Assembly: GCA_003455565.1 (NCBI GenBank)
Contig: DMQW01000326.1
Location: 1-5,064, forward strand
Direction: 5' to 3'
Origin: Limisphaerales bacterium
Lineage (GTDB): Bacteria > Verrucomicrobiota > Verrucomicrobiia > Limisphaerales > UBA11358
DNA: 5,064 nucleotides
Made by a program: the position numbers and the translations under genes. The notes under the pieces were generated by a model, which saw only the letters and a program-made list of their open reading frames with translations, was not told the origin of the DNA and searched no databases. Below, piece by piece: positions 1 through 3,969 of the stretch (positions within the stretch are counted from its first letter, which is position 1; each line of letters opens with the position of its first letter).

Positions 1-848
1 CGGAAGCTGTCGGCGTTGCGCGGGCCGAGATTGGCGTCAATGCCGCGAATGGCGAGATTCATCCGCGCCAGTTTCCAGGTGGTGTAGTTGGATTCCTGCC
101 CGTAAACCGCGATGTCGCCCAAGCGCCCGCCGTGTTCCTCCACAAATTTTTCCGATTGCACGAACATGCCGCCCGAACCGCTGCACGGGTCGAACACGCG
201 GCCTTTGTATGGCTCAAGCATCAAGACGAGCAGTTGAACGACGCATTGCGGGGTGTAGAACTCGCCGCCGCCCTTGCCTTCCGCGCTGGCGAATTTGCCG
301 AGAAAGTATTCATAGACGCGCCCGAGCACGTCCTTGGACTTCGCCGCCGATTCGTTGAAGCCGATGTTGCTGATGATGTCCACGAGACCGCCGAGCCGGA
401 CTTTATCGAGGCTGGGCCGGGCGTAATCGCGCGGCAGCACGCCTTTGAGCGTGGGATTCTCGCGCTCAATCGCGCCCATCGCATCGTCAATGACCTTGCC
501 GATCTCCGGCGACTTGGCCTTGGCCTTGATGGTGTGCCAGCGGGCTTCGGGCGGCAGCCAGAAGACATTTGCGGCGAGATATTCGTCGCGGTTCTCGGCG
601 GCCTTTGATCGGTCGGGTTCGTCCTTGATGAACCATTCGCTCTTGGGATCAGCGTAACCGAACAGGAGTTGTTCGCGTTTTTCCTCGAAGGCGTCGGAGA
701 TATATTTCAGGAAGATGAGGCCAAGCGCGACATGCTTGTATTCCGAAGCATCCATGTGCCCGCGCATCTTGTCCGCCGCCGCCCAAAGCTGGGCTTCAAA
801 GTCGAGATTCGAGCCGTTGGACGGTTTCTGATTGTTTGACTTTGCCAT
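1..848 (-). CDS. hsdM: Type I restriction-modification DNA methyltransferase subunit HsdM (N-terminal part, runs off left edge)
   Basis: This is the modification subunit of a type I restriction system. With HsdS it transfers a methyl group from S-adenosylmethionine to adenine N6 at the target site. Only the first 282 residues are in the window, against a usual length of roughly 480-550. Residues about 15-150 form the helical HsdM N-terminal domain, with the typical FLKYISDAFEE segment at 46-56. The methyltransferase domain follows, with GGGEFYTP at 193-200 leading into AdoMet-binding motif I, DPCSGSGGMF, at 220-229, then GQESN and LARMNLAIRGI. The catalytic NPPF/Y motif would lie beyond the edge, so activity cannot be judged. 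The start is the ATG at 848-846 (MAKSNNQKPSNGSNLDF), which begins just before the conserved LDFEAQLW; no Shine-Dalgarno sequence is visible. The frame is open with no stop throughout. Transcription is leftward, so hsdS and hsdR would be expected outside the window. Confidence 0.96.
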   Translation of the reverse strand, partial: MAKSNNQKPSNGSNLDFEAQLWAAADKMRGHMDASEYKHVALGLIFLKYISDAFEEKREQLLFGYADPKSEWFIKDEPDRSKAAENRDEYLAANVFWLPPEARWHTIKAKAKSPEIGKVIDDAMGAIERENPTLKGVLPRDYARPSLDKVRLGGLVDIISNIGFNESAAKSKDVLGRVYEYFLGKFASAEGKGGGEFYTPQCVVQLLVLMLEPYKGRVFDPCSGSGGMFVQSEKFVEEHGGRLGDIAVYGQESNYTTWKLARMNLAIRGIDANLGPRNADSF

Positions 849-936
849 GCAGATTGAACGGCAGCGTAAGGCAAAAGAGAAAGCGTGCAAAGAAAAAGCT
901 GAAATTAGGAGATGGCAGATGGGGCACAGGGAAAAT

Positions 937-966
937 CTGAAATTCTGAAAGCAGAAAGCAGAAATT
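937..966 (+). repeat. Purine-rich low-complexity repeat (CTGAAA / GCAGAAA units)
   Basis: Short units CTGAAATT, CTGAAA, GCAGAAA and GCAGAAATT follow one another, giving a strand-asymmetric, A-rich tract. Similar CTGAAA/CAGAAA tracts are common in intergenic DNA of some environmental bacteria. No function is implied. Confidence 0.5.
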
Positions 967-1060
967 GCGGGTCGGATCCGACTTCGCCAAGGCTTCCGCC
1001 GCGACAAGGGGTCGAGAGCCGAAAGGCCAGAAAGAAAAAACAGAAATCGGAAAGCGTCAA

Positions 1061-1083
1061 TTCGTGTCCTTCGTTTCTTGGTT
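1061..1083 (-). repeat. ACGAA-type intergenic repeat, copy 1 (inverted)
   Basis: On the minus strand this reads AACCAAGAAACGAAGG then ACACGAA. It shares the pattern AACC..GAA followed by ACACGAA with 1901-1923, and ACGAA/ACACGAA with 1345-1365. It ends about nine bases before the high-GC3 coding remnant begins, so it may mark the break point of that gene. Confidence 0.4.
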
Positions 1084-1091
1084 GTTCAAAA

Positions 1092-1268
1092 CCCGCGCCC
1101 ATCCCCAAGCATATGCAAGTGCTGCGTGCCGCCGGCGCGGTGGTGATGGTGGCCGGCACGGACGGCGACCGACGCAAACTGTTTCACGCGCTGCCGCCGG
1201 GCTGCCTGCGCGACGGCGCGAACAGCAAGGAAATTGACTACGGCGTCTGCGTGCTGCGGCTGGGGTGA
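1092..1268 (+). pseudogene. Probable C-terminal remnant of an unidentified gene
   Basis: The last 50 to 60 codons of this open frame look like real coding DNA. About 45 of 52 codons from the ATG at 1113 end in G or C. The protein has a normal mixed composition (QVLRAAGAVVMVAGTDGD ... ANSKEIDYGVCVLRLG, stop TGA at 1266-1268). Further upstream the same frame turns into low-complexity Lys/Ser-rich sequence just where an ACGAA-type repeat sits, so the natural N-terminal part seems to be missing. I read it as the tail of a longer gene cut off by deletion or repeat insertion. A genuine 51-residue protein starting at 1113 is the alternative; no ribosome binding site supports it. I do not recognise the family. 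Confidence 0.4.
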
Positions 1269-1317
1269 GGTGCTAGCGCACAGTCACCATTTGAATTTTA
1301 CCTGTTCACTTCGTAGC

Positions 1318-1335
1318 AGCGGATGTGAATCCGCT
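1318..1335 (+). repeat. Hairpin repeat family A, copy 1
   Basis: An 18-base unit with a perfect 7-base stem and 4-base loop: AGCGGAT, loop GTGA, ATCCGCT. It is preceded by GTAGC and followed by CCAAC. Two further copies lie at 3899-3916 and 3945-3962. Hairpins of this kind scattered between genes are REP-like elements. Because it sits in a gap with no adjacent T-run, terminator function is not supported. Confidence 0.75.
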
Positions 1336-1344
1336 CCAACAATC

Positions 1345-1365
1345 ACGAACGACACGAAGCACACG
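1345..1365 (+). repeat. ACGAA-type intergenic repeat, copy 2
   Basis: Reads ACGAACG, ACACGAAGC, ACACG, a degenerate tandem of ACACGAA-like units. It lies 9 bases after hairpin copy A1. Related sequence occurs at 1061-1083 (inverted), 1901-1923 and 2104-2117 (inverted). Confidence 0.4.
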
Positions 1366-1411
1366 CAAATTGGCAGGAAGGGAGATGCTGGTGGCGTGAA
1401 TCTGACCGGAG

Positions 1412-1430
1412 TGCGGCTGTCCCAGCCGCA
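1412..1430 (+). repeat. Hairpin repeat family B
   Basis: Perfect 8-base stem with 3-base loop: TGCGGCTG, loop TCC, CAGCCGCA. It has the same build as family A (short GC-rich stem, tiny loop) but an unrelated stem. It lies in the gap downstream of the cupin gene. Only one copy is seen here, so calling it a repeat family rests on its likeness to the other hairpins and on my memory of such units in related genomes. Confidence 0.5.
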
Positions 1431-1493
1431 GCGTGTGGCCAGTCAAGCACGCGTCCGGAAAAATCCAAGGTTGCAATGTCTGACAGACGCCCT

Positions 1494-1511
1494 GCGGGTG
1501 AGGACACCCGC
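1494..1511 (+). repeat. Hairpin repeat family C, just past the cupin stop
   Basis: Perfect 7-base stem with 4-base loop: GCGGGTG, loop AGGA, CACCCGC. It ends 7 bases beyond the cupin stop codon (TGA at 1521-1519, minus strand), so an mRNA of that gene would end in this hairpin. There is no T-run after it on the minus strand, so it is at best a 3'-end stabiliser or a Rho-assisted stop rather than a classic intrinsic terminator. Confidence 0.55.
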
Positions 1512-1518
1512 GCGCCGT

Positions 1519-1884
1519 TCAAATTTCCGTGATGACGGTGTCGGTGTGTTCGTAGGCAGGCGCGCAGCAACAGAGCAGGCGCAAGGTTTCATTGCTGGTG
1601 TTCCAGAGTTTGTGTTTGTGTCCGGGCGGAATGGCGATGGCGTCCCCTGCCCTCACCTCGCGCGTTTCGTTTTCAATGCGGATTTTTCCGGTGCCGTGCG
1701 TGAGGTAATAAATCTCCTCGCACTTGGGATGAAAATGTTCCTGCGTGCTGCCGCCGACGGGCAGGCGCGCTTCGGCGAGACTTTGATTGCGGATGGCGGA
1801 GTTGCGGTGCGCGAGCAGTTCGCGGATTTCCGAGCCGTCCTTGGTGGTGAACGGCGCGACTTCGTTGAGATTTATTATGTCCAT
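1519..1884 (-). CDS. Small single-domain cupin protein
   Basis: A 121-residue protein consisting of one cupin beta-barrel. Both conserved motifs are complete. Motif 1 runs G45-H50-H52-E56 to G64 (GGSTQEHFHPKCEEIYYLTHG) and motif 2 runs G80-P86-G88-H91-N95. His50, His52, Glu56 (or Glu57) and His91 are therefore the expected metal ligands. The protein ends with a distinctive LLCCCAPAYEHTDT segment (residues 103-116) that I recall from a widespread family of small stand-alone cupins of unknown substrate. There is no signal peptide, so it should be cytoplasmic. Small cupins of this type can be isomerases, dioxygenases or sugar/ligand-binding proteins, and the sequence does not decide between them. 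The start is ATG at 1884; no clear Shine-Dalgarno is visible. It shares its strand with the transporter upstream, but a 244-base gap argues against a tight operon. Confidence 0.9.
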   Translation of the reverse strand: MDIINLNEVAPFTTKDGSEIRELLAHRNSAIRNQSLAEARLPVGGSTQEHFHPKCEEIYYLTHGTGKIRIENETREVRAGDAIAIPPGHKHKLWNTSNETLRLLCCCAPAYEHTDTVITEI

Positions 1885-1900
1885 AGATTTTCGATTTTTT

Positions 1901-1923
1901 AACCGCGAAATACACGAAATACA
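1901..1923 (+). repeat. ACGAA-type intergenic repeat, copy 3 with 9-base tandem
   Basis: Starts AACCG and continues as two exact 9-base units CGAAATACA (1906-1914 and 1915-1923). An inverted copy of its first 14 bases closes the gap at 2104-2117. Confidence 0.55.
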
Positions 1924-1965
1924 ATTTGGCGGGGGCGCGGCGTTGCTGCGCGGCCCAAACTTCCC

Positions 1966-1991
1966 CCAGAACGAGCGCAGCGTTGTTCTGG
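1966..1991 (+). repeat. Hairpin with 7-base stem inside the 1901-2117 stretch
   Basis: CCAGAAC (1966-1972) pairs with GTTCTGG (1985-1991) around a 12-base loop. It is one of three hairpins in series in this gene gap. No repeat partner was found elsewhere in the window. Confidence 0.4.
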
Positions 1992-2020
1992 CTTTCCGGT
2001 TGACGCGCCCTGATTCCGTT

Positions 2021-2040
2021 CAGCCGCGCTGCGCGGGCTG
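2021..2040 (+). repeat. GC-rich bulged hairpin
   Basis: CAGCC at the left pairs with GGCTG at the right. An inner GCG/CGC stem closes a 3-base loop, with one bulged G. It lies 11 bases before the perfect hairpin at 2052-2073. Confidence 0.4.
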
Positions 2041-2051
2041 ACGGTGAGAAT

Positions 2052-2073
2052 GGGCAGACCGGCAGGTCTGCCC
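2052..2073 (+). repeat. Hairpin repeat family D, perfect 9-base stem
   Basis: GGGCAGACC, loop GGCA, GGTCTGCCC, a perfect 9-base stem and the strongest hairpin in the window, followed by TACC. On the minus strand it lies about 55 bases past the transporter stop codon. It could protect or end that message, but no T-run follows on that strand. Its build (GC-rich stem, 4-base loop, intergenic) matches families A and C. Confidence 0.6.
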
Positions 2074-2103
2074 TACCAGACTGATTTTCAAAATACGGAC
2101 TCA

Positions 2104-2117
2104 TGTATTTCGCGGTT
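2104..2117 (-). repeat. Inverted copy of the AACCGCGAAATACA repeat
   Basis: TGTATTTCGCGGTT is the exact reverse complement of 1901-1914. It begins about a dozen bases beyond the transporter stop codon (2129-2131) on the downstream side of that gene. Confidence 0.6.
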
Positions 2118-2128
2118 TGTTCTTCCAT

Positions 2129-3046
2129 TCAAAAACTTTCCGGCGTGCCAAAAATTTTTGACCAGTCCATCTGTCCAATCAAGACGCCCGCAACGATCAA
2201 AACCATCGCCGCGCAGAACGTCGGTGTGATGGGTTCGCCCAGCGTAAAATACACCCAACCGGTCGTGGTGAGCGGAATAAAATTGTTGAACAACATCACC
2301 TGGCTGGTGCACCAGTGTCGCAGCGCGGAATTCCACAGCGCATACGGCACGACGCCGCCAAAGAGGATGCACAAACCTTGCACGCCGAGATGCGGCGCGT
2401 CCATGACGAGGCCGTGCGTGGCGACTTCGATCAGACCGAACGGCAGGAGCCAGACGCCGGACATCCACATCGCATTGGCGGCGATTTGCACGCCGTTGAT
2501 TTTAGTGGAAAGAATCCGGCTTTGATGGTTGTAGTTCGCCCAGAGCAGGCTGGCGGCGAGGCCAAAAAATTCACCGGCGAGATTCGTGTCCGCCGTTTTC
2601 AACGCGGGCCAGAACAAAACCAGCACGCCCGTAACCGCGAGCAGGGCCGCGCCGTAACGCCGCGCGCTCGCCCAGTTCCGGCGCGGACGTTCCTCCCACA
2701 GCAACGCCCAGATGGGCGATGCGCCGAGATAGAGCGCGACGTGCGACGCGGCGGTGAGATGCAGCGCCCAGCAAAACGCGACAATGTAGGTGGCGAGGCT
2801 CAAGCCGCCGCGCAGCCAGAGTGAACGGCGCAGTTGCGATGTGAGCGGCTGGTATTGGCCCAGCCAGTTGGTGAAACGCAGCACGGCGAACAGGAAGATT
2901 CCGGCGAGCAGGAAGCGCGTTCCGCCCGTCCAGATGGGTGGCCACGACGTCACGAGCCATTTGGTTCCGGCATTGTTGCCGCCCCACAAAAAGACGGTGA
3001 GCAGCAGTCCGCCAGCGATGGCCGGGTTGTTTTTCTTCTCCGACAT
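2129..3046 (-). CDS. EamA/DMT family membrane transporter
   Basis: A 305-residue inner-membrane protein of the drug/metabolite transporter superfamily, the usual length for a two-EamA-repeat member. Ten hydrophobic helices can be placed at about 9-31, 36-56, 77-97, 102-118, 131-149, 158-176, 187-207, 220-240, 247-269 and 274-293. The first repeat opens with the typical FLWGGNNAGTKWL (19-31) and has YLGASPIWALLWEE (106-119). The second ends with the family hallmark FIPLTTTGWVYFTLGEPIT (256-274) followed by a glycine-rich helix. DMT members export or import small molecules such as amino acids or their derivatives, and the sequence does not show which. The start is ATG at 3046 (MSEKKNNPAIAGG), with a short charged N-terminus before the first helix and no visible Shine-Dalgarno. 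The frame also contains an insertion-free loop of charged residues (118-130) between the repeats' helices, as expected. Confidence 0.93.
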   Translation of the reverse strand: MSEKKNNPAIAGGLLLTVFLWGGNNAGTKWLVTSWPPIWTGGTRFLLAGIFLFAVLRFTNWLGQYQPLTSQLRRSLWLRGGLSLATYIVAFCWALHLTAASHVALYLGASPIWALLWEERPRRNWASARRYGAALLAVTGVLVLFWPALKTADTNLAGEFFGLAASLLWANYNHQSRILSTKINGVQIAANAMWMSGVWLLPFGLIEVATHGLVMDAPHLGVQGLCILFGGVVPYALWNSALRHWCTSQVMLFNNFIPLTTTGWVYFTLGEPITPTFCAAMVLIVAGVLIGQMDWSKIFGTPESF

Positions 3047-3189
3047 GCGGCGAAGTTAAGCCAATGCGGAAAAGTTGCGAAAGAAATTAAACGTAACTGC
3101 CGCCCACAGGACTGTGATTGAATTGCATTTCTCCAGCCGCCTCCAAACCATTGAAGCGTTCACAGCACACCAAAGCCGTCATCTGCCGC
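3047..3189. other. Gap upstream of the transporter, no gene seen
   Basis: This 143-base stretch separates the transporter start from the end of the small candidate gene on the same strand. It probably carries the transporter promoter. I see no clear promoter boxes, hairpin or family repeat in it. The plus-strand frames crossing it do not resemble known proteins. Confidence 0.4.
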
Positions 3190-3423
3190 CTATTCGTTCA
3201 ATCCCCAACGCGGCTGGCCGTGTGGTTCACGCAGGATGCCTTCCAATACCGGACCGACCAGCGTTGCCCGCAACCTGATTTCCTCCATCAGCCGCTCCAG
3301 ATCTTTCGGCATCAATCCCGCCTCGCCCTCCGTCAGCATCAAGTGAACCACACCGCCCGTGACGCCAGTGTTACTCGTCATCTGTAGCACCGTATTCACA
3401 AAAGACACTTCCCCACCCGGCAC
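3190..3423 (-). CDS. Candidate small hypothetical protein (GTG start)
   Basis: A 77-residue frame ending in TAG, bounded upstream by a TGA at 3432-3430. Its first possible start is GTG at 3423; an ATG at residue 15 (about 3381) is an alternative giving 63 residues. The protein has a believable composition and a probable amphipathic helix (PKDLERLMEEIRLRATLVGP, about residues 39-58). About two thirds of its codons end in G or C, which is coding-like but weaker than in the neighbours. There is no signal peptide or membrane helix, and I do not recognise a family. It could be a real small protein, the C-terminal tail of a decayed gene, or chance. It lies upstream of the transporter on the same strand, 143 bases away. 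Confidence 0.42.
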   Translation of the reverse strand: MPGGEVSFVNTVLQMTSNTGVTGGVVHLMLTEGEAGLMPKDLERLMEEIRLRATLVGPVLEGILREPHGQPRWGLNE

Positions 3424-3528
3424 ACGAATTCAAGTTCTCATTTTTCCGTATTGTGGCGTAGGAATTCCGCCTGGCCGCTAGGTGATGAATTTATTTGACC
3501 GGCACGATGAAGAATCTAATTTGCAGGC
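3424..3528 (+). other. Gap upstream of the rhodanese gene, probable promoter region
   Basis: This is the divergent gap between the small minus-strand candidate and the rhodanese gene. It is more A/T-rich than its surroundings, as expected of a promoter. TTGACC (3495-3500) resembles a -35 box, and TCTAAT (3515-3520) resembles a -10 box. Their 14-base spacing is too short, and the transcript would start almost at the ATG, so I do not call a promoter. No Shine-Dalgarno precedes the ATG. Confidence 0.35.
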
Positions 3529-3897
3529 ATGGATCATTCACCCGGTTTTCTCAAACTCGTCGCCGAAGCCAAAAAACACGTCAACGAAATCAGCGTCGCC
3601 GAGGCACGCGCCAAACTCGCCACCCATCCCAAGGTCGTCTTGATTGATGTGCGCGAGGATCACGAATGGGCGGCGGGCCATGCGGTCGAGGCCGTGCATC
3701 TGGGCAAGGGCATCTTGGAGCGCGACCTGGAAAAACTTTATCCCGACGCGGGCACGGAGATCATCATGTATTGCGGCGGCGGTTTCCGCTCGGCATTGAG
3801 CTGCGACGCGGCGCAGCGGATGGGTTATCGTAATGTCCACTCGGTCATCGGCGGTTACAAAGGCATGGCTGCGGCGGGCTGGACGATAAAGCCATAG
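3529..3897 (+). CDS. Single-domain rhodanese-like sulfurtransferase
   Basis: A 122-residue cytoplasmic protein made of one rhodanese domain, a typical length for stand-alone members. A short N-terminal helix (residues 5-20) leads into ISVAEARAKL. The conserved LIDVRE (38-43) with E46 and GH (50-51) follows, and then the active-site loop C82-G-G-G-F-R87-S. Cys82 is the persulfide-carrying residue, and the six-residue loop closed by Arg87 is the catalytically competent form. The C-terminal signature VIGGYKGMAAAGW (106-118) completes the domain. Such proteins move sulfur from thiosulfate or persulfides to cyanide, thioredoxin or other acceptors; the natural partner is not shown. The start is ATG at 3529, and the frame lacks a Shine-Dalgarno. 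Its TAG stop (3895-3897) belongs to the TAGCAGC lead-in of an intergenic hairpin repeat. It converges with the GH28-like gene. Confidence 0.93.
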   Translation: MDHSPGFLKLVAEAKKHVNEISVAEARAKLATHPKVVLIDVREDHEWAAGHAVEAVHLGKGILERDLEKLYPDAGTEIIMYCGGGFRSALSCDAAQRMGYRNVHSVIGGYKGMAAAGWTIKP

Positions 3898-3898
3898 C

Positions 3899-3916
3899 AG
3901 CCGATGTGAGTCGGCT
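3899..3916 (+). repeat. Hairpin repeat family A, copy 2 (overlapping rhodanese 3' end)
   Basis: AGCCGAT, loop GTGA, GTCGGCT. Compared with copy 1 the fourth stem base changes G to C and its partner changes C to G, so pairing is kept. The last pair before the loop becomes T-G. The shared lead-in TAGCAGC starts at 3895, so the repeat begins exactly at the rhodanese stop codon. CTCTAAC after the stem matches CTCCAAC after copy 1. Confidence 0.75.
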
Positions 3917-3944
3917 CTAACTTGATCAAGACGGAAAAATAATT

Positions 3945-3962
3945 AGTGGATTCACATCCGCT
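3945..3962 (-). repeat. Hairpin repeat family A, copy 3 (inverted)
   Basis: On the minus strand this reads AGCGGAT, loop GTGA, ATCCACT, differing from copy 1 by one base. In plus-strand RNA the changed position is a U-G wobble pair, while in minus-strand RNA it is a C-A mismatch. It ends 7 bases short of the GH28-like stop codon (TAA at 3972-3970, minus strand). Confidence 0.7.
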
Positions 3963-3969
3963 GCCACGA

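Larger units (their letters stand above)
849..1091. other. Intergenic region upstream of hsdM, no gene seen
   Basis: This stretch separates the hsdM start from the coding remnant on the other strand. Frames are open by chance on both strands, but their translations are low-complexity (Lys/Arg/Ser-rich) and match no family I recognise. It holds a purine-rich low-complexity run, a 12-base palindrome (GTCGGATCCGAC, 971-982) and an ACGAA-type repeat at 1061-1083. The hsdM promoter should lie here. I could not find a convincing -35/-10 pair. Confidence 0.5.
1901..2117. mobile_element. Possible small non-coding element bounded by 14-base inverted repeats
   Basis: AACCGCGAAATACA (1901-1914) is repeated exactly in inverted orientation as TGTATTTCGCGGTT (2104-2117). 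The enclosed 189 bases contain three further hairpins and no coding sequence. The element would fill nearly all of the gap between the cupin start (1884) and the transporter stop (2129). This looks like a MITE-type element. However, I see no clear target-site duplication, and each end also belongs to the ACGAA-type repeat group, so two independent inverted repeat copies could give the same picture. Confidence 0.3.
3899..3962. terminator. Possible bidirectional 3'-end structure between convergent genes
   Basis: Two family-A hairpins in opposite orientation fill the 72-base gap between the rhodanese (plus) and the GH28-like gene (minus), so either transcript would run into hairpins right after its stop codon. 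The AAAAATAATTA between them is A/T-rich, but there is no proper U-tract after a stem in either direction. An intrinsic terminator is therefore only a possibility. Confidence 0.25.

Noticed and set aside
132..608. Plus-strand open frame of 158 codons
   Set aside because: It is antisense to hsdM, whose methyltransferase motif I is unmistakable on the minus strand.
971..982. 12-base perfect palindrome GTCGGATCCGAC as an operator
   Set aside because: It is a single site with no partner and no nearby regulator gene; a palindrome this short can arise by chance.
1234..1902. Long plus-strand open frame of 222 codons
   Set aside because: It is the antisense shadow of the cupin gene plus hairpin-rich spacer. 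The minus-strand protein has complete cupin motifs, while this one has no recognisable domain.
2315..2824. Plus-strand open frame of 169 codons inside the transporter gene
   Set aside because: It is antisense to the EamA transporter. Its composition (Arg/Gln/Glu/Ala-rich) reflects the reversed GC-rich codons, not a protein family.
3495..3520. TTGACC and TCTAAT as a promoter for the rhodanese gene
   Set aside because: The 14-base spacing is too short, and transcription would begin almost at the start codon. Not strong enough to annotate.
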